A stretch of 64,000 nt of DNA, taken from NCBI GenBank assembly GCA_963842505.1, contig CAWJGZ010000002.1:1240001-1304000 (forward strand). Direction: 5' to 3'. The notes beneath the pieces are model-generated. The model did not search any database. It saw nothing but the letters and a program-made list of their open reading frames with translations, and was not told the DNA's origin. The DNA comes from PALSA-129 sp963842505 (lineage in GTDB: Bacteria; Acidobacteriota; Terriglobia; Bryobacterales; Bryobacteraceae). The translations under genes were made by a program, and so were the position numbers. This document shows, one piece after another, positions 34,845 to 43,107 of the stretch (position 1 is its first letter; each line of letters opens with the position of its first letter).

Positions 34845-36467
34845 CTACTGAGCCGCTTTGACGCAACGGAAACCGATGTTGGGGTTCTTCCAACGCGAGG
34901 GGATGGGCGACGAGTCCCAGACCACTGCGTCCTGCAACTCCTCCATGAACGACTCCCCGCGGATCTGATACCAGCTTTCGTCCGGCATCGGCGGCGGATT
35001 CAGCAGGGACTGAAAAGGTTTTCGCGCGGCGTCGCTGGGCGTGGTCAGCTCAAAGACCATCTCCCACACGTTGCCGATCATGTTCAGCGCCCCGTAGGGG
35101 CTGGCGCCTTTTGGGAAGTCAGTGGCGGGGTGAATCTTGCCGCCGGGGCCGAGATTGGCGAGCGTGGCATCCCTATTGTTACCCCAGGGGAACAGCCGCC
35201 CGTCGGCGCCGCGCGCGGCTTTTTCCCATTGCATGGCGCTCGGCAGGCTCTCGCCAGCCCACTTTGCGAACGCCGCGGCGTCCAGGAAAGTGACGTTCAC
35301 CACCGGGTAGTCCTTTTTATCCTGCGGGAAGCCGTCCGGCAGTGCGCGATGCGTCTCCTGGCAGAAAGCGGCGTAGGCGGCATTGGTGACTTCGGTCTGG
35401 TCGATATAGAACGCTGGGATAGGGGTTGAGGGCTGTTTCTTTTCGCCAGCCAGGAAGGCGCCCGCCGGGACCAGCACCATGCGGCCGGATTTGGCGTCGA
35501 TGAATGGAGCGAGTTGCTTGGGCTTGATGGCAAAATACAGCCCCAGGCCCAGGCCGAGCACGACCAGGAGCACGACGGGGAAAAGCCAGGCGGAGCGCGC
35601 CGGCGCGGGCGGAGGCGCTACGACGCCGGGAAGCAGCATGGTGGGGGCGTCCATTTCGGCGAGGATGCTTTCGAGCGACGCACAAACCGGGCGGAAGCCT
35701 TGCGGGCGCGCAGCAGGGTCCTTGAGGGTACATTGGGTGACGATATCGCAGACCGATTGCGGAACCCCGGCTTTACGGAGCGGCTCAACATCGAGGGTCT
35801 CGTTGAGGATGCGGTAGAAGATGCGTTCGACGGTTTCGCCGGCGATGGGCTTGGCGCCGGTCAGGAGTTCGTAGAGCAGCACGCCGAAAGCATAGACATC
35901 CACCTGCTCGGTGACGCCCTGGCCGGTGACCTGCTCGGGGGCCATGTAATAGGGCGTGCCAAGGACGTAGCCGGCGCGGGTCACCTGCAGGCCTTCGCTT
36001 TTGGCGATGCCGAAATCCATCAGCTTGACCACGGCGTTCGCGCCGATGTGCACATTGTCGGGTTTGATGTCGCGATGGATGATCTTTTGCGAATGAATGT
36101 ATTCGAGGGCGCGGGCGATCTGCAGGGCGATTCTCAACTTGTCACGAAGTTCGCCGGTGTGGCCGTCCTTGATGGCGTGGCGGAGGTCTTCGCCCTTGAG
36201 GTACTCCATCACCATGAAGGGGCGATGCTGGTCGTCTTCGCCGAAGTCGTAAATGCCGAGGATATTGTCGTGGGAGATGTTGCCGGCCATGCGAGCTTCA
36301 GCCAGAAAGCGGGCCTTGGCCTCGGCATCCTGGCAGCCGGCTTCGGTGAGAATCTTGACGGCCACGGTGCGGCCGATCACGGTATCGCGGGCGCGGTACA
36401 CGTGAGACATCCCGCCGCCCAGGAACTCTTCGAGTTCGTACTTGCCGATCCTGGCGGGAAGCTGCAT
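34845..36467 (-). CDS. Ser/Thr protein kinase with C-terminal formylglycine-generating-enzyme-like domain
   Basis: A 540-residue Hanks-type kinase. Residues 11-270 are the kinase: Gly-Gly-Gly-Met-Ser-His-Val-Tyr loop, Lys38, His-Arg-Asp at 131-133, Asp-Phe-Gly at 151-153, Ala-Pro-Glu at 176-178, so it should be active. A single membrane helix lies at about 293-313 after a Pro/Ala linker. The outer part (about 325-540) is an FGE-sulfatase/SUMF1-like domain (Met-Val-Leu-Val-Pro-Ala-Gly-Ala-Phe, Asp-Gln-Thr-Glu-Val-Thr-Asn-Ala, Trp-Glu-Lys-Ala-Ala-Arg-Gly, ending Asn-Ile-Gly-Phe-Arg-Cys-Val). The domain probably senses a ligand rather than acting as an enzyme. The ATG at 36467 begins just before the kinase fold; an ATG at 36476 is equally possible, and a longer frame to 36758 overlaps the divergent gene. 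Confidence 0.92.
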   Translation of the reverse strand: MQLPARIGKYELEEFLGGGMSHVYRARDTVIGRTVAVKILTEAGCQDAEAKARFLAEARMAGNISHDNILGIYDFGEDDQHRPFMVMEYLKGEDLRHAIKDGHTGELRDKLRIALQIARALEYIHSQKIIHRDIKPDNVHIGANAVVKLMDFGIAKSEGLQVTRAGYVLGTPYYMAPEQVTGQGVTEQVDVYAFGVLLYELLTGAKPIAGETVERIFYRILNETLDVEPLRKAGVPQSVCDIVTQCTLKDPAARPQGFRPVCASLESILAEMDAPTMLLPGVVAPPPAPARSAWLFPVVLLVVLGLGLGLYFAIKPKQLAPFIDAKSGRMVLVPAGAFLAGEKKQPSTPIPAFYIDQTEVTNAAYAAFCQETHRALPDGFPQDKKDYPVVNVTFLDAAAFAKWAGESLPSAMQWEKAARGADGRLFPWGNNRDATLANLGPGGKIHPATDFPKGASPYGALNMIGNVWEMVFELTTPSDAARKPFQSLLNPPPMPDESWYQIRGESFMEELQDAVVWDSSPIPSRWKNPNIGFRCVKAAQ

Positions 36468-36549
36468 TCTAGGCATTCTACCGTAGCGGGCGCGTTGTAA
36501 CACAAGGCCGGCGGCGAAGGCGTAAAATGGGCGACGACGGCGAACATTT

Positions 36550-37284
36550 ATGTCACTTTTTGTACCGAACCGGTACCGCGGCAAGCTCATCGTGGTGGAG
36601 GGCATCGACGGTTCCGGAAAATCGACCCAACTTTCTCTGTTGAGCCATTGGCTGCGCTCGCAAGGCTTCGCGGTGGCATTCAGCGAATGGAATTCCTCCC
36701 CGCTGGTCCGGCAGGCTACGCGGCGGGGCAAGAAAAAGGAAATGTTCACGCCCACCACCTTCAGCCTGATTCACTGCACGGATTTTGCGGACCGCATGGA
36801 AAGCTATATTCTGCCGCTGGTGAAAGCCGGCGCCATCGTGTGTGCGGACCGGTACAGTTACACGGCGTTTGCGCGCGACGTGGCGCGGGGAGTCAGCCGG
36901 CGGTGGGTCCGCAACCTCTACCGCTTCGCCATCCACCCGAATTTGACTTTTTATTTCCGCGTGCCGCTGGATGTGGCGCTGGGCCGCATACTGGGCGGGC
37001 GCGACGCCATCAAGTATTATGAAGCCGGCATGGACCTGGGGTTGGCGCGCGACGTGGAGGAGAGCTTCCGCATTTTCCAGGGGCGCATTCTGGATGAGTA
37101 CGAGGCCATGGCGGAGGAAATGGGATTTCACGTCATCGACGCGACGCAGTCGATCGAGGAGCAGCAGCGGCGTATGCGCGACATTGTGATGAGCGAGATC
37201 GGCGACGATCTGAAGAACGGCATCCTGCACGCTCCGGAAGGAGGAGAGTTCCATGCGCAATCGGGAACCGCTGCAGTTTTATAG
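36550..37284 (+). CDS. Thymidylate-kinase-like P-loop kinase (first of a pair)
   Basis: A 244-residue nucleoside-monophosphate-kinase-fold protein. The Walker A motif is intact (Gly18-Ile-Asp-Gly-Ser-Gly-Lys24-Ser-Thr), and Cys-Ala-Asp-Arg-Tyr-Ser-Tyr matches the Asp-Arg-Tyr segment of thymidylate kinases. The usual Arg-Glu-Pro-Gly-Gly-Thr motif that places the nucleotide base is replaced by Ser-Glu-Trp-Asn-Ser-Ser-Pro-Leu-Val, so dTMP may not be the substrate. It is longer than a standard Tmk (about 210). Its end overlaps the next gene by 32 bp and both encode the same fold, so they may form a heteromer. First gene of a four-gene operon. Confidence 0.85.
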   Translation: MSLFVPNRYRGKLIVVEGIDGSGKSTQLSLLSHWLRSQGFAVAFSEWNSSPLVRQATRRGKKKEMFTPTTFSLIHCTDFADRMESYILPLVKAGAIVCADRYSYTAFARDVARGVSRRWVRNLYRFAIHPNLTFYFRVPLDVALGRILGGRDAIKYYEAGMDLGLARDVEESFRIFQGRILDEYEAMAEEMGFHVIDATQSIEEQQRRMRDIVMSEIGDDLKNGILHAPEGGEFHAQSGTAAVL

Positions 37285-37987
37285 CGAACCGCTTCCGGGC
37301 GTGGACGTTTCGGAACTGCAGGGCAAGCTGATAGTGATCGAGGGTCCGGACGCGGTGGGGCGCAGCACCCAGATCACGCTGTTGCACCAGTGGCTGGAGC
37401 GGGAAGGCCACGCGGTGCTGGACACGGGGATGGCGCGCTCGGCGCTGGCGGGCAAGGGCATCAAGATGGCCAAGGAAGGCAACACCCTGGGGCCCATCAC
37501 GATGACCTTGTTCTACACCACCGATTTTGCGGACCGCCTGGAGAACGAGATTGTGCCGGCGCTGCGGGCCGGCTTCGTAGTGCTGATCGACCGCTACATT
37601 TTTTCGATCATGGCGCGGGCCATGGCACGCGGCGAGAACCGGCGGTGGATCGAGCAGGTGGCCGGTTTCGCGCTGAAGCCGCACGCCGTCTTATATCTGC
37701 GCACGGACGTGGAACACCTGGTGTCCCGCGTGGTCTTGGGACGCGGCGCTTTCGATTTCTGGGAAAGCGGCATGGACCTGCGGTTCGGACCGGATATGTA
37801 TGAGAGCTTCGTGCGCTACCAGAAGAAGTTGATTCAGGCGCTCGACGCCATGGTGGAACCGTACGAATTCACGGTGATCGACGCTAGCCAGCCGGTGCCG
37901 AAAATTTTCCGCGAGCTGCAACGCCAGGTGTCGCGTCTGCACTTGCGGCGGATGCCCACGGCGCGACCGCCGGCGCGGAAAGCCTGA
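37253..37987 (+). CDS. Thymidylate-kinase-like protein with altered Walker A (second of a pair)
   Basis: A 244-residue tandem paralogue of the preceding gene. It begins inside that gene after a strong GGAAGGAGG ribosome-binding sequence. Its P-loop reads Gly31-Pro-Asp-Ala-Val-Gly-Arg37-Ser-Thr: the invariant Walker A lysine is arginine, which usually abolishes or sharply lowers phosphoryl transfer. The Asp-Arg-Tyr-Ile-Phe segment is kept, and the length equals that of its partner. A non-catalytic or regulatory subunit paired with the active first protein is the simplest reading. The Tmk-family Arg-Glu-Pro-Gly-Gly motif is also absent here. Confidence 0.83.
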   Translation: MRNREPLQFYSEPLPGVDVSELQGKLIVIEGPDAVGRSTQITLLHQWLEREGHAVLDTGMARSALAGKGIKMAKEGNTLGPITMTLFYTTDFADRLENEIVPALRAGFVVLIDRYIFSIMARAMARGENRRWIEQVAGFALKPHAVLYLRTDVEHLVSRVVLGRGAFDFWESGMDLRFGPDMYESFVRYQKKLIQALDAMVEPYEFTVIDASQPVPKIFRELQRQVSRLHLRRMPTARPPARKA

Positions 37988-37992
37988 AGCTG

Positions 37993-38481
37993 ATGCAGGT
38001 TTATCTGTTGCGGCACGGCATCGCCGAAGCGGGCTTGCCGGGACACCAGGATGCGGAGCGCGCGCTGACCGACGAGGGGCGGGAGAAATTGCGCCGCGTA
38101 CTCAAGCGGGCGCGGAGCGCGGGCGCGGAGCCAAGCCTGATTCTTTGCAGCCCGTACCGGCGCGCTCTGGAATCGGCTGAAGTGGCGGCCGAAGCGCTGG
38201 GCTATCAGGGCAAAATAGTAAAGACGCGGGCGCTCGAGCCGGAAGCGTCGCCCTTCGACGCGTGGGAAGAGATCCGCAAGCGCGGCGAGGAGCGCGCCAT
38301 CCTCCTGGCGAGCCATGAGCCGCTGATGAGCTCGATGGCGGCTTTCCTGCTGGGCAGCCCGGCGCTTTCCGTGGACATGAAGAAGGCGGCGCTGCTGCGC
38401 GTGGATTGCGAACGCGCCGGGCCGCAACCACGGGGCGTGCTCAAATGGATGCTGACGCCCGCGCTAGCGGGGGAAGCATGA
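37993..38481 (+). CDS. sixA: SixA-type phosphohistidine phosphatase
   Basis: A 162-residue histidine-phosphatase-superfamily protein. The catalytic signature Leu-Leu-Arg-His-Gly-Ile-Ala-Glu is at residues 5-12, the phosphate-binding Ser-Pro-Tyr-Arg-Arg-Ala is near residue 53, and the second His is in Ala-Ser-His-Glu-Pro-Leu. SixA removes phosphate from phosphohistidine proteins in E. coli; other small members act on different phosphates. It starts 5 bp after the second kinase-like gene, and its stop overlaps the next start (ATGA), so translation is coupled. Confidence 0.9.
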   Translation: MQVYLLRHGIAEAGLPGHQDAERALTDEGREKLRRVLKRARSAGAEPSLILCSPYRRALESAEVAAEALGYQGKIVKTRALEPEASPFDAWEEIRKRGEERAILLASHEPLMSSMAAFLLGSPALSVDMKKAALLRVDCERAGPQPRGVLKWMLTPALAGEA

Positions 38482-39545
38482 ACATAAAGAAGGCGACGGC
38501 GAAGTATGAAGCGTGGCTGGCGCGGCACCTGCGGATTGTGGAGCCGGACCTGAAGCTCAAGCACGCACAGATGCGAATGGCCCTCTTTCCTTTCATGCGC
38601 GCCACATACTATCGCTGGGCGCAAATCTGGGAAGACGTCTGCGGCGACGCGGCGCGCGGGCCCAGAGTGCTGGCGGTGGGCGACCTGCATGTGGAGAATT
38701 TCGGAACCTGGCGCGACATCGAAGGCCGGTTGATTTGGGGCATCAACGATTTCGACGAGACGTGGCGGCTGCCCTATACCAACGATCTGATCCGCCTGGC
38801 CACCAGCGCGCTGCTGGCCGAGATGGGCTGCGACGCCAAAGCCGCCATGAATGCCATTCTCAAGGGCTACCACGAGGCGCTGGAAGCGAGCGGGCGTCCA
38901 TTCGTGCTGGCAGAGCACCATCCGGCGCTGCGGCACATGGCGACGGCGCGGTTGCACGATCCCGAGCCTTATTGGCGGAAGCTGCGGGCACTCGCGGAAT
39001 GCGAGAAGAAGGTTCCGGCGGGCGTGAGCAAGGCATTCGACAACATGATGCCGGAACGCAGCTTGCGCTGGCGGGTGGCGCACCGGATCGCTGGGCTGGG
39101 CAGCCTGGGGCGCGAGCGTTACGTGGCGCTGGCTGAGTGGCACGGCGGATCGGTGGCGCGCGAAGCCAAGGCCTTGGCGTCTTCAGCGTGCGTGTGGGCG
39201 GAACACGGAAAGGGCACGGCGGACATTCTGTACCAGCAGATTCTGGATTGCTCGGTGCGCTGCCGCGATCCGTTCGTGCGGCTGCAGAAGCGCTGGATTG
39301 TGCGACGGTTGGCGCCGGATTGCTCGCGGATTGAACTTTCGGCGTTGCCCAAGGAGCGCGACGAACTCCGGCTGCTGAGGGACATGGGCTGGGAGACGGC
39401 CAATATCCACTTAGGCAGCGGCCGCGCGAGCACCTTGCGGGCGGATTTGGCGAAGCGGCCGCGGGGATGGCTGCTGAGCGCGGCGCGGGCGATGGAAAAG
39501 GCGGTCAAGGCTGATTTCGAGGAGTACGCCCAGCAGGGCCGCTGA
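38478..39545 (+). CDS. DUF2252 family protein (kinase-like fold)
   Basis: A 355-residue DUF2252 protein. The start is the ATG at 38478, overlapping the sixA stop by 4 bases. It contains Val-Gly-Asp-Leu-His-Val-Glu-Asn-Phe-Gly and, about 20 residues later, Gly-Ile-Asn-Asp-Phe-Asp-Glu. These resemble the catalytic loop (His-Gly-Asp-x-His-x-x-Asn) and metal-binding Asp-Phe-Asp of aminoglycoside-phosphotransferase-like kinases, so a kinase-like fold is likely. The function of the family is not established. As the last gene of the operon with two NMP-kinase-like proteins and a phosphatase, it may share a phospho-metabolite with them. The convergent guaB gene ends 32 bp away. Confidence 0.85.
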   Translation: MNIKKATAKYEAWLARHLRIVEPDLKLKHAQMRMALFPFMRATYYRWAQIWEDVCGDAARGPRVLAVGDLHVENFGTWRDIEGRLIWGINDFDETWRLPYTNDLIRLATSALLAEMGCDAKAAMNAILKGYHEALEASGRPFVLAEHHPALRHMATARLHDPEPYWRKLRALAECEKKVPAGVSKAFDNMMPERSLRWRVAHRIAGLGSLGRERYVALAEWHGGSVAREAKALASSACVWAEHGKGTADILYQQILDCSVRCRDPFVRLQKRWIVRRLAPDCSRIELSALPKERDELRLLRDMGWETANIHLGSGRASTLRADLAKRPRGWLLSAARAMEKAVKADFEEYAQQGR

Positions 39546-39577
39546 ACCGGGCGCTTGCGACGCGCAGCCGGACCGGG

Positions 39578-41032
39578 TTACTCCACGCGGTAGTTGGGCG
39601 CTTCCTTGGTGATGATTACGTCGTGCACGTGGCCTTCGCGCAGGCCGGCGGGCGAAATCCGCAAGAAGCGCGACTTGGTTTGCAGTTCGGCGATGCTGTG
39701 GGCGCCGCAGTATCCCATGCCGGAACGCAAGCCTCCGACTAATTGATAGACCAACTCGGAAAGCGGCCCTTTGGCGGCCACCCGGCCTTCGATGCCTTCG
39801 GGAACCATTTTGGTGTTGGGATCCTGGGCGTAGCGGTCGTAGGCGGATTTGCCTTGCGCGCCGAGCGAACCCATGCCGCGATAGGTCTTGAACGTGCGGC
39901 CCTGATAGAGAATGGTCTCGCCGGGGCTCTCGTCCGTGCCGGCTAGGAGGCCGCCGATCATGACGCAATCGGCGCCGGCGGCAATCGCCTTGGTGATGTC
40001 GCCGGAGAACTTGATGCCGCCATCGGCGATCAGTGGAACGCCGCCTTCGCGCGCAGCGCGGGCGCATTCGGCGATGGCCGTGATCTGCGGAACGCCGGCG
40101 CCGGAGACCACTCGCGTGGTGCAGATGGAACCGGGACCGATGCCGACCTTGATGCCGTCGACGCCGAGCGAGATGAGATCGCGGGCGCCCTCGTAAGTGG
40201 CTACGTTGCCGGTGATGAGTTGCACGTCGGGCAACTTTCTCTTGATGGTCTTGACGGCGTCCATCACGCGGCTGCTGTGGCCGTGGGCGGTATCGATGGC
40301 GATCACGTCGACTTTGCGGGCCACCAGTTCCTGCGCGCGCTCGAGGAAATCGCCGGTGGCGCCGAGTGCTGCTCCCACGCGCAGGCGGCCCTGGGAATCC
40401 TTGGCGGAGTTGGGATACTTCAACTTTTTCTGAATATCCTTGACGGTGATGAGGCCCTTGAGTCTGAACTGGTCGTCCACCACCAGCAACTTTTCCACCC
40501 GGTTACGGTGGAGTATGGCTTCAGCCTGTTCGAGCGTGGTGCCGACCGCGACGGTCACCAGGTTCTCCTTGGTCATGACTTCGGAGATGGGCGCGTCGAA
40601 GCGGTTTTCAAAACGGAGGTCGCGGTTGGTGAGGATGCCGACTAGTTTGCCGTCCTTAGTGACGGGAACGCCGGAGATGCGGTAGCGGGCCATGAGTTCC
40701 TGGGCCGCGGAGATGGGCAGGTCGGGGCCGATGGTGATGGGATCGACGATCATGCCGCTTTCCGAGCGTTTCACGCGGTCCACTTCCTCGGCCTGGCGTT
40801 CCACGGTCATATTGCGGTGAATGATTCCGATACCACCCTGCTGCGCCAGCGCAATCGCCATGTGGGACTCCGTGACGGTATCCATGGCTGCGGAGACGAT
40901 GGGGACGTTGAGGCCGATCTGGCGAGTCAGCGAGCAGCGGGTGTCGACTTCAGAGGGCAACACGTCGCTGTGGGCCGGTTCGAGCAAGACATCGTCGAAA
41001 GTGAGGCCCTCAATGAGTACGTTTTGAATCAT
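39578..41032 (-). CDS. guaB: Inosine-5'-monophosphate dehydrogenase
   Basis: IMPDH oxidises IMP to XMP with NAD, the committed step to guanine nucleotides. The 484-residue product has the family start Gly-Leu-Thr-Phe-Asp-Asp-Val-Leu-Leu, a pair of CBS domains (about residues 90-205), the barrel segment Ile-Asp-Thr-Ala-His-Gly-His, the catalytic loop Gly-Pro-Gly-Ser-Ile-Cys-Thr-Thr-Arg and the flap Gly-Met-Gly-Ser. It is a full-length, standard enzyme. The ATG at 41032 gives a normal N-terminus; ATG at 41047 is possible. Neither has a clear ribosome-binding site. Confidence 0.97.
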   Translation of the reverse strand: MIQNVLIEGLTFDDVLLEPAHSDVLPSEVDTRCSLTRQIGLNVPIVSAAMDTVTESHMAIALAQQGGIGIIHRNMTVERQAEEVDRVKRSESGMIVDPITIGPDLPISAAQELMARYRISGVPVTKDGKLVGILTNRDLRFENRFDAPISEVMTKENLVTVAVGTTLEQAEAILHRNRVEKLLVVDDQFRLKGLITVKDIQKKLKYPNSAKDSQGRLRVGAALGATGDFLERAQELVARKVDVIAIDTAHGHSSRVMDAVKTIKRKLPDVQLITGNVATYEGARDLISLGVDGIKVGIGPGSICTTRVVSGAGVPQITAIAECARAAREGGVPLIADGGIKFSGDITKAIAAGADCVMIGGLLAGTDESPGETILYQGRTFKTYRGMGSLGAQGKSAYDRYAQDPNTKMVPEGIEGRVAAKGPLSELVYQLVGGLRSGMGYCGAHSIAELQTKSRFLRISPAGLREGHVHDVIITKEAPNYRVE

Positions 41033-41107
41033 GGGGATTTTTATCATGATAGCAGCGTAGATACCGGCCGCGCGCGCCGCGTGGCGGATGTGACACAATG
41101 CGGTTTC

Positions 41108-42007
41108 ATGCGGCAGCGCCCGGCCATTCGAAACGGTTTGGAATACGGTGCGGCGCTGTTCGTCCTGAAGTCGCTCGAGTGGGCGCCGCTCGAAGTGGCG
41201 CAGAGGCTGGCGCGCGGGTACGCAAGGCTGTTGGACCTGGCCCTGCCGCGGTTGCGGCGCGTGGCGTATCGCAATCTTTCGCTGGGCTTGCCGGAGGCGA
41301 ATGAAACGCGGCGCACGGAGATCGTGGACGGCGTGTTCCGCTCGGTCGCGCGGCTATTGGTAACGGTGGCGAAATTCCCTGCCATCCGGCGCGAAAACCT
41401 GGCGCGGTGGATCCGCTGCGAAGGCGGCGAATACTTCGAGCAGGCCCGGCGGGAAGGACGCGGCGTGTTGTTTGCCACGGCTCATCTGGGCAACTGGGAA
41501 CTGAGTGCCTACGCGCACGCACTGCTCGCCGCACCGATGAACGTGGTGGTGCGGCCGTTGGACAATCCGCTAATCGACGCCCTGGTGGAGCAGCGGCGCG
41601 CGCGATCGGGCAACCGCATGATCTTCAAGAAGGACTTCGCGCGCGCGATTCTGAAGGCGCTCGGGGCCAACCAAGCCGTGGGGATTCTGGTGGACCAGAA
41701 CTCGTCAGCCGATGCGGGAGTGTTTGTGGACTTCTTCGGGCTGAAGGCTTGCGCCGGGACGGGATTCGCCAAGCTGGCGGCGCACAGCGGAGCCAGCGTG
41801 ATTCCGGGGTTCGCGCTGTGGTTGGAAGAAGAGCGGCGTTATGTGCTCAGATTCTACCCGCCAGTGGAGATGACTGGCGACGCGGCGCGCGATACGCAGG
41901 CGGTGCAGAGCAAACTGGAAGAAGTGATCCGCCAATACCCGGACCAGTGGTTGTGGATTCACCGCAGGTGGAGGACCAGGCCGGCAGGGGAGCCGGAATT
42001 GTACTAG
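41108..42007 (+). CDS. LpxL/HtrB-like lysophospholipid acyltransferase
   Basis: A 299-residue lauroyl/myristoyl-acyltransferase family protein, which transfers a secondary acyl chain to lipid A or a related lipid. The catalytic His-x4-Glu motif is Thr-Ala-His-Leu-Gly-Asn-Trp-Glu, and Val-Asp-Gln-Asn-Ser and Phe-Phe-Gly-Leu further down are typical. Most members have an N-terminal membrane helix; here it is weak (Gly-Ala-Ala-Leu-Phe-Val-Leu-Lys-Ser-Leu). The ATG at 41108 was chosen because the frame upstream runs through the divergent guaB gene. It indicates a Gram-negative-type envelope. Confidence 0.88.
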   Translation: MRQRPAIRNGLEYGAALFVLKSLEWAPLEVAQRLARGYARLLDLALPRLRRVAYRNLSLGLPEANETRRTEIVDGVFRSVARLLVTVAKFPAIRRENLARWIRCEGGEYFEQARREGRGVLFATAHLGNWELSAYAHALLAAPMNVVVRPLDNPLIDALVEQRRARSGNRMIFKKDFARAILKALGANQAVGILVDQNSSADAGVFVDFFGLKACAGTGFAKLAAHSGASVIPGFALWLEEERRYVLRFYPPVEMTGDAARDTQAVQSKLEEVIRQYPDQWLWIHRRWRTRPAGEPELY

Positions 42008-42108
42008 CAGCCATTTCCGGCAAGCTCAAACAGACCATCGCCTTGCGTGGTCGCGCGACCCAACAGCCTGACAGAGTCGAAAAACCCGATCGTCCGCCCC
42101 GCCAAAAG

Positions 42109-43107
42109 CTAGCCGCCGATGGAATACATGGGCCGCGGCGGGGCGACAAACTTGGCGGAATTGATCTCGTGGCCTTCCCACTTGCCGGCGATGTTGTGGC
42201 GAATCAGGGCGGCAATCTCGTCGTCGGAGGCGCCACTACGCATCGGTGTCTTGACATCGTCCTCTTCGATGGCGAACAGGCAGTAGCGCAGGTTGCCGTC
42301 GGCAGTGAGACGGATGCGGTTACAATTCCGGCAGAAGGGACGGCTTACGGAGGCGATGAAACCAACTTGGCCGATGCCGTCGGCGAAGGCATATTCGGCG
42401 GCGGGAACACGCGGATCCGGATCGGGGACGGCGATGAGCGGCGAGATCTCGCGCGAGAGAAGCGCAAGGATGTCGTCGGCCAGGAGCACTTTGGAGCGGT
42501 CCCAGAGGTGCTGCGCGTCGAGCGGCATGAATTCGATGTAGCGCACTTCGAATCCGTTTTCGCGCGCGTAGCGGGCCAACGGAACGATGTCGGGTTCCAC
42601 CAGGTTCTTCACCGCAACGGCATTTAACTTAATGCGGGAGAAACCGGTTTGCTTGGCGATCTCGAGGCCGGCGAGAACTTTGCCGAGGTCGTCCCGGCGG
42701 GTGATTTCAAGAAAGCGGGCGCGGTCGAGCGTGTCGAGGTGAACGTTGAGGCGGCGCAGACCGGCTTCATAAAGCGGTGCGGCGAACTCCGGGAGCAGCA
42801 CTCCATTGGTGGTGAGAGCCAGATCGCGAATGCCAGGAATTGCGGCCAGCCGGCGGATGAGCAGCGGCAGATCGCGGCGCAATAGCGGCTCGCCGCCGGT
42901 GACCCGAAGCTTTGTTATGCCCAGCGGGACGGCGATGCGGACAAAGCGCTCGATCTCTTCAAAACTCAGAATCTCGCTGTGGTTGACGAATTGCACGCCG
43001 GTTTCCGGCATGCAGTAGAAGCAGCGGATGTTGCAGCGGTCGGTGACGCTGATGCGGAGACTGTCGTGGACCCGGCCAAAGGAATCGAGCAGAGGCGCGG
43101 CCTGCAT
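42109..43107 (-). CDS. moaA: GTP 3',8-cyclase MoaA (molybdenum cofactor synthesis)
   Basis: A radical SAM enzyme that converts GTP to the cyclic precursor of molybdopterin with MoaC. The SAM cluster motif is Cys-Asn-Ile-Arg-Cys-Phe-Tyr-Cys near residue 25, followed by Arg-Val-Thr-Gly-Gly-Glu-Pro. The second cluster site lies near the C-terminus (Phe-Cys-Arg-Asn-Cys-Asn-Arg-Ile-Arg, then a third Cys 12 residues on). The protein ends in Gly-Gly, which MoaA needs for activity. The 332-residue length is normal. Its ATG follows the nadA stop directly. No other moa gene is in the window. Confidence 0.96.
   Translation of the reverse strand: MQAAPLLDSFGRVHDSLRISVTDRCNIRCFYCMPETGVQFVNHSEILSFEEIERFVRIAVPLGITKLRVTGGEPLLRRDLPLLIRRLAAIPGIRDLALTTNGVLLPEFAAPLYEAGLRRLNVHLDTLDRARFLEITRRDDLGKVLAGLEIAKQTGFSRIKLNAVAVKNLVEPDIVPLARYARENGFEVRYIEFMPLDAQHLWDRSKVLLADDILALLSREISPLIAVPDPDPRVPAAEYAFADGIGQVGFIASVSRPFCRNCNRIRLTADGNLRYCLFAIEEDDVKTPMRSGASDDEIAALIRHNIAGKWEGHEINSAKFVAPPRPMYSIGG

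Noticed and set aside
36550..37987. The kinase pair as polyphosphate kinase 2
   Set aside because: The Walker A and Asp-Arg-Tyr context fit thymidylate-kinase-like proteins; the PPK2 lid motif is not seen.
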